14,891 nt of DNA from Sulfurimonas sp. (GCF_023229105.1 NZ_JALNZY010000051.1:1-14891), one strand, 5' to 3'. Shown: positions 7,028-14,864, counted from the first letter of the stretch. The notes: generated by a model from the letters alone, not told the origin. Numbers and translations are program-made.

Positions 7028-7046
7028 TATGATTTGCATAATCATA
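7028..7046. promoter_or_regulatory. Inverted repeat upstream of the NosL-like gene, candidate operator
   Basis: TATGATT at 7028-7034 and AATCATA at 7040-7046 are perfect inverted arms around a 5-base spacer. The element lies 18-36 bases upstream of the ATG, where the promoter or leader of this gene should be. It somewhat resembles FNR/CRP-family half-sites (TTGAT/ATCAA) but does not match them. No convincing -10/-35 pair was found beside it. Confidence 0.35.
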
Positions 7047-7089
7047 TAGAATAATTGTTACGAAAGTGTTAAGTCGTATGAAAATCTTA

Positions 7090-7110
7090 AAAAAAATACT
7101 CTATTTTTTT
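7090..7110 (-). terminator. Weak A/T-only hairpin over the ruvX stop codon, possible terminator
   Basis: AAAAAAATA at 7090-7098 pairs with TATTTTTTT at 7102-7110 around a 3-base loop, so on the minus strand the structure ends in a run of eight T. The stem has no G-C pair in its arms and overlaps the ruvX stop codon at 7103-7101. It could end the core operon inefficiently, letting some transcripts continue into the NosL-like gene. The T run is real; function is doubtful. Confidence 0.3.
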
Positions 7111-7490
7111 GCTAAAAACCTCTGCAAAATTATCATAGCTGAGATTGAGTCGATTCTGCCGTCACGAACCTGCTTCATTTCTCCTTTTATCATGTTCTCT
7201 GCCTCTTTTGATGAATGGCTCTCATCTTGGTAAAAAATTTTACCCGAAAAATCGACTAGGTTCATAAAGTGAGCCACACGCCGTCTCATCTCATCCTCGC
7301 TACTTCCGCCCATCGGAATACCGACTACAACGGCATCCACTTCCCACTCATCAAGAACTTTTTTGACATCTCTTGAAGCTTGATCTCTGTTTTTTCTCTC
7401 AACTGCTTTTAGCGGGGTTACTATATCCTGATGCGCAGAATATGCCAATCCTATGCGTTTAAGTCCCAAATCAATCGCTATTAGTTTCAA
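7101..7490 (-). CDS. ruvX: RuvX/YqgF-family Holliday junction resolvase-like nuclease
   Basis: This 129-aa protein has the RNase H-like fold of the YqgF family, which includes proteins acting on Holliday junctions and in 16S rRNA 5'-end processing. The first strand carries D7 in AIDLGLKRIG, the usual first metal ligand. VVVGIPMGGSSEDEM is the central strand-loop of the family, YQDESHSSKEAE supplies the second acidic residue, and GRIDSISAMIILQRFL holds the third aspartate, so the active site looks intact. Length is typical. The start is a TTG at 7490-7488 directly abutting the mnmE stop codon, with a weak AGGTAAG ribosome-binding site inside the end of mnmE, so its translation probably depends on mnmE. 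It is the last gene of the core operon. Confidence 0.88.
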   Translation of the reverse strand: MKLIAIDLGLKRIGLAYSAHQDIVTPLKAVERKNRDQASRDVKKVLDEWEVDAVVVGIPMGGSSEDEMRRRVAHFMNLVDFSGKIFYQDESHSSKEAENMIKGEMKQVRDGRIDSISAMIILQRFLAKK

Positions 7491-8831
7491 CTACTTACCT
7501 AAACAAAAGGAGCCGAACATTTTGTCCAGCATCTCATCATTTTCAAAAGGTCTAGTTATGGACGCCATCTCTTTAATAGCCTCATTTAGATGAAAGGAGA
7601 AGATTTCAAGCTCTTGATCTTGAAGTGGAAAAAATGCTTCATCAATATTTTTAAGCGTATTCTCTACAGCGCTTATCTGTCTTTGCGATATTAGCATCAT
7701 CTCCTCTGAGGAGTTAGTTGTATTCATAATAGCTTCCAAAGCATTGATTAACTCATCAACACTCTCTTTTGAGTTAAGCTCTATATCAAAGTTTATATCA
7801 GAACACTCAAGTTTTGGTTGTAAATCTATCTTATTTTTCACATATAAAATATGTTTATCTTCTGCGTATGCTTTAAGCAAGGAGACAATCTGCTTATCTT
7901 CACTCTCAAGTTCTCTTGAGGAGTCAAAAAGAGCAACCACGATATCGCTCTCTTTTATGGCTTCAAGTGAGCGCTCTATGCCTATACGCTCTATTTCATC
8001 ACCTGCCTCGCGGATTCCGGCAGTATCTATAATGCGGATTAAGTGAGAGCCGATTTTTACCTGCTCCTCTATCGTATCTCGTGTTGTTCCTGCTATATCA
8101 CTAACTATGGCACGGTTATAACTAAGAAGTGCATTTAGCAGGGAGCTTTTACCGACATTTGGCTTCCCGACAATTGAGACTTTAAATCCCTGCATAAGTC
8201 CCTCTCTTGCCCTGCTTGCAAGGAGAGTTGAAGTAAGTGATTTTTTAAGTTCTAGGAGTTTTGCCTCAATTTGTGCTACCAAATTCTCAGGCAAATCCTC
8301 CTCCGCATAGTCGATGCTGACTTCAGAGTAGGCAAGTATATGTATGATTTCATCACGAATTTTCTCTATATACTCCTTAAGCGAACCCTTCATCTGCTTG
8401 GCCAATATTTTTGCAGCGTCTTCACTTTTTGCTTCAATTAGCTGTGCAATTGCTTCGGCTTCACTTAAATCAATTCTGCCGTTAAAGAAGGCTCTTTTAG
8501 AAAATTCGCCTGCTGTTGCAAGTCTGGCACCGTGAGCGAGTGTAGCTTTTAGTATACTTTGTGCAACAATAAAGCCGCCATGGCACTGTATCTCTACAAC
8601 ATCCTCGGCAGTAAATGAAAAAGGCGCTTTGAAGTAGATAACAATAGACTCATCTATAAGCTCGTTATTAAAATTATATATATTTGAAAGAGTAGCATAT
8701 CTTGGGGAAAAATCTTTTTTGCGGGTGAGCTCTTTTGCTATCGTTAAAGCTCTATCTCCGCTTATACGAATAATTGCGATAGAGCCTATGCCATTGGACG
8801 AAGCAATGGCGCTTATGGTATCTTCGCTCAT
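7491..8831 (-). CDS. mnmE: tRNA-modification GTPase MnmE (TrmE)
   Basis: MnmE works with MnmG to place (carboxymethyl)aminomethyl groups on C5 of the wobble uridine in certain tRNAs. The 446-aa protein has the full layout. The N-terminal tetrahydrofolate-binding domain includes EIQCHGG and GEFSKRAFFNGRIDL. Helical domain sequences flank the G domain, which shows the P-loop GKPNVGKS (222-229), IAGTTRD (246-252), DTAG (269-272) and NKID (333-336). The C-terminal CLGK (443-446) is the family's catalytic C-x-G-K ending. No key residue is missing. Its ATG lies three bases after the jag stop codon, and its stop abuts ruvX. Confidence 0.97.
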   Translation of the reverse strand: MSEDTISAIASSNGIGSIAIIRISGDRALTIAKELTRKKDFSPRYATLSNIYNFNNELIDESIVIYFKAPFSFTAEDVVEIQCHGGFIVAQSILKATLAHGARLATAGEFSKRAFFNGRIDLSEAEAIAQLIEAKSEDAAKILAKQMKGSLKEYIEKIRDEIIHILAYSEVSIDYAEEDLPENLVAQIEAKLLELKKSLTSTLLASRAREGLMQGFKVSIVGKPNVGKSSLLNALLSYNRAIVSDIAGTTRDTIEEQVKIGSHLIRIIDTAGIREAGDEIERIGIERSLEAIKESDIVVALFDSSRELESEDKQIVSLLKAYAEDKHILYVKNKIDLQPKLECSDINFDIELNSKESVDELINALEAIMNTTNSSEEMMLISQRQISAVENTLKNIDEAFFPLQDQELEIFSFHLNEAIKEMASITRPFENDEMLDKMFGSFCLGK

Positions 8832-8834
8832 TTC

Positions 8835-9725
8835 TTAGTTGTGGTAATCATTTATGATGATAAATTTAAGTCCCTCACGTGTAGAGCGAACGGCTACATA
8901 CTTATTTGGGTACTTATCTCTGAGCTCTTTGAGTGCGATTTGGATTAAAACACCGTCAAGTATTTTTGTCTGCGCCCTTCCATCTCTATCTACATTTTCG
9001 CATACAGCAACTAGATATCTTGCTACAGATTCCTCTTGATTTTTCAAAAATTCGGCTATCTCCAAACGCAACTGTAGTTGATATTTAGTATTTACCCAGT
9101 TAAAAATCATATATGATAACGCTTTGTATCTATACCCCTCTTTTCCTATAAGAAGTGCCGCATCTTCACCTTTAAACTCAACAAGAAGTGTAGCTTCATC
9201 ATATGCACTTACCTCTATCTTGTCAATTTTGAAGCAAATCAACGCAAAAAGTTCATTAATCTCTTTTTCAACTCTCTTAGCAACTTCGTATGCGCTAAAT
9301 GCTCTAGCAGAACCTAACTCTTTCTTCTGCTCTAGCTCATCCTCTTCATAGTCGGCAGTATAATGAATATCAGCCATGTCATAATCATCATCATCTTGCA
9401 TGCTGACAAATGACTCGGGCATGATAGTATCATTGAGTATATTGTGAGAAGGTTTTTTACTCTCTTTTTTAAACTCTTTCTTGTATGTGCTTTTCTCTTG
9501 AGGTTTGACTTCTTGCATCTGTTTTTTGAGAGGCTTTTCATCAACACTTTTTATCTCTTGTTTTTTCCTAGCGGCAACAATTATGGCGTTTTTCTTAAAA
9601 AAACCCATAAAACCGCTGCTCGGACTTTGAACAATCTCTATCATAAGTTCGCTAGCTGAACACCCCAAAGCAACTGCTGCGTCTTTGCAGGCTTGCTCTA
9701 GTGTAGTTGACTCTATCTTAATCAT
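8835..9725 (-). CDS. jag: Jag/KhpB-family RNA-binding protein
   Basis: Jag (KhpB) is an RNA-binding protein usually encoded next to yidC. The Jag N-terminal domain is at about 1-55 (IKIESTTLEQACKDAAVALG and GFMGFFKK), followed by a long charged linker (about 56-140). A KH domain follows with the loop IGKEGYRYKAL (GKEG at 194-197). A final region matches the R3H domain in length and ending (YVAVRSTREGLKFIII). The R3H signature R-x3-H is absent: the equivalent place reads G258-V-L-I-Q262. I chose the ATG at 9725-9723 (296 aa) because GGAGA lies six bases upstream; an ATG at 9740 would place that ribosome-binding site inside the gene. The start overlaps the yidC stop by eight bases, so translation is probably coupled. 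Confidence 0.85.
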   Translation of the reverse strand: MIKIESTTLEQACKDAAVALGCSASELMIEIVQSPSSGFMGFFKKNAIIVAARKKQEIKSVDEKPLKKQMQEVKPQEKSTYKKEFKKESKKPSHNILNDTIMPESFVSMQDDDDYDMADIHYTADYEEDELEQKKELGSARAFSAYEVAKRVEKEINELFALICFKIDKIEVSAYDEATLLVEFKGEDAALLIGKEGYRYKALSYMIFNWVNTKYQLQLRLEIAEFLKNQEESVARYLVAVCENVDRDGRAQTKILDGVLIQIALKELRDKYPNKYVAVRSTREGLKFIIINDYHN

Positions 9726-11343
9726 CTTTTTTCTCCGCATGTTTATGCGTTGCTATCTCTGCCTCTTTAGCATTTTTAAATTGTCTATTTACAATAAACT
9801 GCTGCGTAATGGAGAATAGGTTGTTAACAAACCAGTAAAGAACCAAACCTGAAGGGAACGTTAAAAAGAAAAATGTAAAAATTATAGGTAAAAATTTAAA
9901 TATTTTCTCCTGCATAGGATCAGTAAAATTGCTAGGCGTAAGCTTTTGCTGATAATACATTGATGCACCCATTAAAATAGGAAGTATAAATGTAGAGTCC
10001 ATTCTAGATAGGTCGCTTATCCACAGTGCCCACTCAGCACCTTGAAGTTCGACTGCATTTAAAAGCACACGGTAGATTGCAAAAAACACCGGAATTTGTA
10101 ACAACATAGGTAAACATCCTCCAAGAGGGTTTGCCCCATGTTTTTTATATGTATCCATTACAGCGGCATTCATTCGCTGTGGATCGCCTTTGTACTTTTT
10201 CTGAAGCTCTTTTATATGCGGAGAGAGATCTTTCATCTTCTGCATAGAGACCATACCCTTATATGTCAAAGGATAAAGAACTGCTCTTATAATAAGAGTT
10301 AGCGCTACAATAGACCAACCCCAATTACCAAAAATTCCATGCAGCCATGAGAGAAGCTGAAATAGCGGCTTTGATGCAAATGTAAACCATCCATATTCAA
10401 TGGCATTTGTTAAAACAGGATTTATACTATTTAAAGTTTTATACTCTTTTTGTCCTATATAGCCACTAAAAATCATATCTTTAAGCGCTTCAAAATAAAT
10501 AACGGGATTATCATCTCTATCTCTCTCAACAATTATATTTGTATCTTTTGAAAATCCATACATAATTGTCGCGGAGTATTGATCAAACGCAGATATAAGC
10601 TCAACCCCCGTAAATGTTTTTCGCCCCTCTGCATCACCATCTTTTATAATAGTCACTATCTCATTATCTGTATAGACCATGGCCCCCGAAATAGTCATCA
10701 TCTGTTCTGTAATACGCGGTCTTTGCCCTAAATAAACAAAGTACCTTTTGTCCTCAGAGAGTGAGATTTTTACATCATAATGGCCGTCTGCAAAAAAGAC
10801 AATCTCTTTTGTAACTTTCAAACTCAGCAACTCTTGAGTCAATGTAACCTTCTGAGAGCCATTATCTACCAATAACTCAGAATGTGTTGTTTTGTAAGGA
10901 ACCTTAGCTGCCTCTTCATTTAAGGCAGGATCTAAAAATCTGATAAAAAGAGGCTTAGCTCCAGCATCTGGAATGAGCTGTGCGTGCTTGTCATCTTTAT
11001 CATTGTACTTATCTTGAAGCAATACTTTCGAAGAGATGCGCCCTAATGTATCTAACTTAAGTATAAATTTACCGCTTGTTATAGTTACCAAGGTGCTTAA
11101 ATCATTTGCAGCCATCTTCTCATCACTTGAGATGTTGTGGCTTACTGCCTCTTCTACTTTTGCCACTTGGGGTTGAGCCGCAGATGAGTCTTGAGTATTT
11201 ATTGCACTTTGCGAGTTTACCTGATTACTTTTTTCGTTCTGTGCTTCCTTTGGCGGAAAGATGAACGTATATGCTACGAAAAACAGAATTGATAGCACGA
11301 CTGCTATCATCAATCTTTGATTTGGTGTCATTTTGTCTAACAC
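9718..11343 (-). CDS. yidC: Membrane protein insertase YidC (Gram-negative type)
   Basis: YidC inserts inner-membrane proteins, alone or with SecYEG. At 541 aa it has the Gram-negative architecture: an N-terminal membrane anchor (about 11-29), a large periplasmic P1 domain (about 80-325), then five conserved C-terminal transmembrane segments. R353 in IIRAVLYPLTYKG matches the conserved arginine of the hydrophilic groove. GGCLPMLLQIPVFFAIYRVL and SGLVLYWFVNNLFSITQQ are signature helices. The C-terminal tail is short and basic to acidic. I chose the GTG at 11343-11341 because AAGGG lies six bases before it and MLDKMTPNQR resembles other campylobacterotal YidC starts; an ATG at 11331 is farther from the ribosome-binding site. 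The start overlaps the end of yidD by seven bases. Confidence 0.95.
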   Translation of the reverse strand: MLDKMTPNQRLMIAVVLSILFFVAYTFIFPPKEAQNEKSNQVNSQSAINTQDSSAAQPQVAKVEEAVSHNISSDEKMAANDLSTLVTITSGKFILKLDTLGRISSKVLLQDKYNDKDDKHAQLIPDAGAKPLFIRFLDPALNEEAAKVPYKTTHSELLVDNGSQKVTLTQELLSLKVTKEIVFFADGHYDVKISLSEDKRYFVYLGQRPRITEQMMTISGAMVYTDNEIVTIIKDGDAEGRKTFTGVELISAFDQYSATIMYGFSKDTNIIVERDRDDNPVIYFEALKDMIFSGYIGQKEYKTLNSINPVLTNAIEYGWFTFASKPLFQLLSWLHGIFGNWGWSIVALTLIIRAVLYPLTYKGMVSMQKMKDLSPHIKELQKKYKGDPQRMNAAVMDTYKKHGANPLGGCLPMLLQIPVFFAIYRVLLNAVELQGAEWALWISDLSRMDSTFILPILMGASMYYQQKLTPSNFTDPMQEKIFKFLPIIFTFFFLTFPSGLVLYWFVNNLFSITQQFIVNRQFKNAKEAEIATHKHAEKKDD

Positions 11344-11672
11344 ATTTTACCCTTAAATGAAAAATTTTTTATGATATAAAAGCGGTTTTTTTTATTTGGT
11401 ACCAACCAATATTTTATAGAATCAACCCCTATTTCTGTGGGCTTTAATGAGAGTTTATCAAGTAATGGATACTCAATGCCCCCCTCAAATAATTGATTAC
11501 AACGCAGTATTCTAGTAAAAGTGTGGTAAAAAGCACTTGAAATGGAGTTGTTTTCAAAGTTTATTTTTGCATATTCACTGCAAGTTGGGTAATATCTACA
11601 GCTTCCATATCCAAGGAGCGTAAAAAACTTCTGATAAAGCCACAAAAGCTTGAGTAAAAATTTCTTAAACAT
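11337..11672 (-). CDS. yidD: YidD-family membrane protein insertion efficiency factor
   Basis: YidD is a small protein that helps YidC-dependent membrane insertion. The 111-aa protein has an N-terminal amphipathic or hydrophobic helix (FLLKLLWLYQKFFTLLG), then the signature CRYYPTCSEYA, and RILRCNQLFEGGIEYPLL, which contains the third conserved cysteine. The C-terminal tail after about residue 75 is longer and more lysine-rich than in many homologues, giving a length at the upper end for the family. The ATG at 11672-11670 overlaps the rnpA stop by eight bases; a TTG one codon upstream is a less likely start. No strong Shine-Dalgarno sequence precedes it, so it may rely on reinitiation after rnpA. 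Confidence 0.93.
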   Translation of the reverse strand: MFKKFLLKLLWLYQKFFTLLGYGSCRYYPTCSEYAKINFENNSISSAFYHTFTRILRCNQLFEGGIEYPLLDKLSLKPTEIGVDSIKYWLVPNKKNRFYIIKNFSFKGKMC

Positions 11673-11994
11673 CAAGCTCTTTTTTTATTGCATTTGAACG
11701 ATTTAAAACTTTTTGAAAATCATTTTTTAGTTTTTGGTATGTTATGTCATTGATTGCTTGTTTGGCTACAAAAATATATGTGCCATCTTTAAGCGAGGGG
11801 GAGAATTCAAGAAAAAGAGCTCTAAGTCTTCTTTTAGCTCTGTTTCTTTTTACGGCATTGCCGATTTTTTTCGTAGCCGTAAAACCTACTTTATGAATCT
11901 CATTTGCAGGAAGAAAAAAGAGTACCACACTCTCTGAGTGCGCATCTTTTGCTTTTCTATATATAAACTGAAACTCACGATGAAGTTTTAGCGT
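11665..11994 (-). CDS. rnpA: RNase P protein component RnpA, proposed ACG start
   Basis: RnpA is the protein cofactor of RNase P, which removes the 5' leader of tRNA precursors. VKRNRAKRRLRAL is the conserved RNR motif, and KVGFTATKKIGNAVKRN and DGTYIFVAKQ are also typical. The first ATG, GTG or TTG in frame is the GTG at 11928, but it would lose the conserved N-terminal REFQFIYRKAKDAHSESV. The frame is open upstream to a TAA at 12024-12022 with only sense codons such as ACG, CTA, TTA and ATT. ACG at 11994-11992 gives 109 aa, the normal length, and has AGGA (within the rpmH stop region) nine bases upstream. I therefore propose ACG as the start, or an original ATG altered by one base; ATT at 12018 is a weaker alternative. 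The gene follows rpmH by 11 bases, and its end overlaps yidD. Confidence 0.8.
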   Translation of the reverse strand, partial: TLKLHREFQFIYRKAKDAHSESVVLFFLPANEIHKVGFTATKKIGNAVKRNRAKRRLRALFLEFSPSLKDGTYIFVAKQAINDITYQKLKNDFQKVLNRSNAIKKELDV

Positions 11995-12005
11995 ATAAAA
12001 ATTTC

Positions 12006-12140
12006 CTAAACTGACAATTTTTTACGACCTTTTGCACGACGGCGGTTAATTATATTGCGTCCATTTTTTGTTGACATTCTCAATCTAAAACCGTGAGTTC
12101 TCTTTCTCGGTGTGTTATGAGGCTGGTATGTTCTTTTCAT
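12006..12140 (-). CDS. rpmH: 50S ribosomal protein bL34
   Basis: This 44-residue, very basic protein starts MKRTYQPHNTPRKRTHGFR, continues MSTKNGRNIINRRRAKGRK and ends KLSV, a complete bL34 of the large ribosomal subunit. The length is normal. The ATG at 12140-12138 has AAGGA six bases upstream. It heads the run into rnpA, yidD, yidC, jag, mnmE and ruvX, the common bacterial rpmH-rnpA arrangement. The strongly expressed rpmH probably drives the operon from the promoter region at 12141-12256. The end of this gene supplies the ribosome-binding site of rnpA. Confidence 0.97.
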   Translation of the reverse strand: MKRTYQPHNTPRKRTHGFRLRMSTKNGRNIINRRRAKGRKKLSV

Positions 12141-12173
12141 GACATATCCTTCTTTAAAATTAAGTCCGAAATG

Positions 12174-12203
12174 ATATAAGAAAGTTACTTAAAGCGCGGT
12201 TAA
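12174..12203 (-). promoter_or_regulatory. Possible promoter of the rpmH operon
   Basis: On the minus strand, TTAACC (12203-12198) and TTATAT (12179-12174) are separated by 18 bases, each matching four of six consensus positions. Transcription would begin around 12167, some 25 bases upstream of the ATG, leaving room for AAGGA. It lies in the only sizeable gap upstream of rpmH, so a promoter is expected here, but the match is modest. Confidence 0.35.
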
Positions 12204-12230
12204 GATTTGTTTTGAAATACCATTAACCAC
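12196..12230. repeat. Imperfect inverted repeat GYGGTTAA/TTAACCAC upstream of rpmH
   Basis: GCGGTTAA-type sequence (12196-12203) and TTAACCAC (12223-12230) form arms identical at seven of eight positions around a 19-base spacer; the inner GGTTAA/TTAACC is perfect. TTAACCACA at 12223-12231 differs from the classical DnaA box TTATCCACA at one position. The left arm overlaps the possible -35 of the rpmH promoter. It could be a regulator site, an RNA hairpin downstream of clpB, or chance. Confidence 0.3.
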
Positions 12231-12256
12231 ACTTTTGTAACATCTTGTGCTTCTGT

Positions 12257-14833
12257 TTAGGAGATTTTTACCTCTATCTTGCCATCTTTAAAGTCAAATT
12301 CCACATGTGAGCCCTCTTGAACTTTTCCTTCAAGAATAAGCTCTGCGAGTCTGTCTTCGACTATCTCATAAAGAGCACGCTTAAGCGGTCTAGCTCCATA
12401 AACAGGGTCAAATCCAGCTTCGGCTACATAGGCTTTTGCATTTTCACTTAAAGTTAGAGTTATATCTCTTGATGCAACTTTATTTGCAATCTCTTTGAAG
12501 AATATATCTACAATTCCTACTATCTGCTCACGCCCTAGTGCGTTAAATATAACTATATCATCCAAACGGTTTAAAAATTCCGGTTTAAACGCCTGCTTTA
12601 ACTCTCCCAAAACCATCTCGTGGAGTGCTTCTGAATTTGGATTGTTGATTATCTTGTCACTTGCAATATTTGAAGTTAGTATTATAATAGTATTTGTAAA
12701 ATCAACCGTAACCCCTTTGTTATCAGTCAATCTTCCGTCATCAAGCACCTGCAACAAAATATTAAACACATCAGGATGCGCCTTTTCAACCTCATCAAAG
12801 AGTATTACGCTGTAGGGCTTTCTTCTTACCGCTTCAGTAAGCTGTCCGCCCTCTTCGTAACCAACATATCCGGGAGCTGCCCCGACTAAACGAGAGACTG
12901 AATGCTTCTCCATGTATTCGCTCATGTCTATTCGTATCATAGCATCAGGAGAGTCAAACAGGAATTTTGCCAGTGTTTTAGCCGTCTGCGTTTTACCGAC
13001 TCCAGTAGGTCCTAAAAAGAGAAAACTTCCTATGGGCGAATTACCGCTTGAAAGCCCTGCTTTATTTCTTTTAATAGCGCGTGCTACTGCATGTATCGCC
13101 TTGCTTTGTCCAATAACTTCTCTATTTAGCTCCTCTTCAACATTTAAGATTTTATCTTTGTCTGCTTGAAGCATCTTCTTTACCGGAATACCCGTCCATC
13201 TTGAGATGATAGAAGCAATTGATTCCTCATCGACGCTATTTTTAAGAAGTGTTCCCTCTTTTTGCATATCTGCCCAGTTTTGGGTTATCTCTTTTTCCTG
13301 TGCTAAGAGTGCAGGAATCTCTCCATACTCTATCTCAGCAGCACGGTTGAACTCTGATGAGCTTTTTGCTATATGCGCTTCTCTTCTTTTTGCCTCAATC
13401 TCATTTTTGATACTTGAAATTTTTCCAAAAACTTCTCTCTCATTGGCAAACTGAGTCTCTAATCCTCTCACTTTCTCTTCTACGTCTGCGAGCTCTTTTT
13501 TTATCTCCCCTAAACGTTTTGTATTTGCGGGAGTATCCTCCATCTTTAGCGCTTCTTGCTCAACATGGAGTTCAGAACTTTTGATTTTTGCATTGCTTAG
13601 CGCATGCGGTTCCGACTCTATCTGCATCTTAAGCTCAGCCGCCGCCTCATCTATAAGGTCGATTGCTTTATCTGGTAAAAATCTATCTGCTATATACCTG
13701 TCGGATAGTTTTGCAGCCGCCACTAAAGCGCTATCGGTAATAGTTACATTATGGTGTGTCTCTAGGCGCTCTTTGATACCGCGAAGTATCTGAAGAGACT
13801 GATTTACACTTGGCTCATCAAGGTTAATCGGCAAAAAACGTCTTTGAAGTGCCATATCCTTTTCAAAATATTTTCTATACTCTTTTAGTGTGGTTGCACC
13901 TATAGTATGAAGCTCTCCACGTGCAAGTGCAGGTTTTAGGATATTTGCCGCATCCATGCTCCCCTCGCTTGCTCCCGCTCCTACAATCGTGTGGATCTCA
14001 TCTATAAAAAGGATGATATTCCCACTCTTTTTTACCTCATCTATTACAGCTTTAAGTCTATCTTCAAACTCGCCTCTATATTTTGCGCCTGCGATTAAAG
14101 CACTCATATCAAGTGCTATTACCTTTTTATTCTGCAAAGATGTCGGAACTTTGCCATCACTGATTCTTTGAGCCAGTCCCTCAACCAGCGCTGTTTTACC
14201 AACACCCGGCTCACCTAGGAGCATTGGATTATTTTTGGTTTTACGGATAAGTATCTGCATCATGCGGGTAATCTCTTCATCACGTCCGATTACAGGTGCC
14301 AGCTTCCCCTCTTTTGCCTCTAGTGTCAAATCTATCCCATATTTCTTAAGTGACTCTAGAGTCTCATCCGAACTCTGAGAATCAATCTTTGTAGTACCGC
14401 GAGAAGCCTCTATGTTTTTTACCAATTCTGATATATCACTATATTTCTTTAACAGAGAAAAAAATGGTTCATTTTTTAAATTTGCCAACAGATAAGTGTC
14501 AACTGCTAAAAATGAATCTCCATTTTTTGTCATAAGTCCAATGCCGTTTTCAAGTGTCTGCACAAAGTTTTTAGAGATTCTAATGCTCTCTTTTGAGACG
14601 GTTGAAGATTTAGGCAGCTTTTCGCTTATGCTCTTTACGTCAAGCTCAATAGCTACCCTATCAATACTCATCTTGTTAAGCATCTGATTTAACAAGGAGT
14701 TTGAGTTAGTAAGTTGTGCCCACAAAAAGTGTATCGGCTCCATCTCTTGATTTTTATTATAGAGTGCCAATGAGACTGCCGACTCAATCGATTCGGTCAT
14801 ATTGTTTGTAAGTTTTTCAAATATATTATTCAT
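12257..14833 (-). CDS. clpB: ATP-dependent chaperone ClpB (disaggregase)
   Basis: ClpB rescues proteins from aggregates together with DnaK by threading them through a hexameric ring. The 858-aa protein is complete. The N-terminal domain is at about 1-145. NBD1 has Walker A GEPGVGKT (207-214), pore loop KYRG (251-254), Walker B IDEIH (277-281) and arginine fingers RRF (331-333). The middle coiled-coil domain (about 400-525) distinguishes ClpB from ClpA. NBD2 has GPTGVGKT (608-615), pore loop GYVG (655-658), DEVEKAH (680-686) and the sensor-2 GARPLKR (813-819). The N-terminal domain is more divergent than the ATPase domains. The ATG at 14833-14831 has AGAGGA eight bases upstream and its own TATAAT. 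It is followed after 116 bases by rpmH, probably a separate unit. Confidence 0.98.
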   Translation of the reverse strand: MNNIFEKLTNNMTESIESAVSLALYNKNQEMEPIHFLWAQLTNSNSLLNQMLNKMSIDRVAIELDVKSISEKLPKSSTVSKESIRISKNFVQTLENGIGLMTKNGDSFLAVDTYLLANLKNEPFFSLLKKYSDISELVKNIEASRGTTKIDSQSSDETLESLKKYGIDLTLEAKEGKLAPVIGRDEEITRMMQILIRKTKNNPMLLGEPGVGKTALVEGLAQRISDGKVPTSLQNKKVIALDMSALIAGAKYRGEFEDRLKAVIDEVKKSGNIILFIDEIHTIVGAGASEGSMDAANILKPALARGELHTIGATTLKEYRKYFEKDMALQRRFLPINLDEPSVNQSLQILRGIKERLETHHNVTITDSALVAAAKLSDRYIADRFLPDKAIDLIDEAAAELKMQIESEPHALSNAKIKSSELHVEQEALKMEDTPANTKRLGEIKKELADVEEKVRGLETQFANEREVFGKISSIKNEIEAKRREAHIAKSSSEFNRAAEIEYGEIPALLAQEKEITQNWADMQKEGTLLKNSVDEESIASIISRWTGIPVKKMLQADKDKILNVEEELNREVIGQSKAIHAVARAIKRNKAGLSSGNSPIGSFLFLGPTGVGKTQTAKTLAKFLFDSPDAMIRIDMSEYMEKHSVSRLVGAAPGYVGYEEGGQLTEAVRRKPYSVILFDEVEKAHPDVFNILLQVLDDGRLTDNKGVTVDFTNTIIILTSNIASDKIINNPNSEALHEMVLGELKQAFKPEFLNRLDDIVIFNALGREQIVGIVDIFFKEIANKVASRDITLTLSENAKAYVAEAGFDPVYGARPLKRALYEIVEDRLAELILEGKVQEGSHVEFDFKDGKIEVKIS

Positions 14834-14864
14834 CTGTAAATTCCTCTGTTTTATTTCAGCTCTT

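Noticed and set aside
9332..9659. Short open frames of about 71 aa on both strands within jag
   Set aside because: They overlap the real gene's low-complexity charged linker and have unstructured, repetitive composition; they are shadows of jag.
9726..9740. Five-codon longer start for Jag (ATG at 9740)
   Set aside because: The Shine-Dalgarno GGAGA lies after this ATG and is ideally spaced for the ATG at 9725.
11665..11928. 87-aa version of RnpA from the GTG at 11928
   Set aside because: It removes the conserved N-terminal part of RnpA that is plainly encoded upstream in the same frame.
12223..12231. DnaA box marking the replication origin
   Set aside because: It is a single imperfect site with no cluster, no unwinding element and no dnaA or dnaN nearby, so it is kept only as a low-interest observation.
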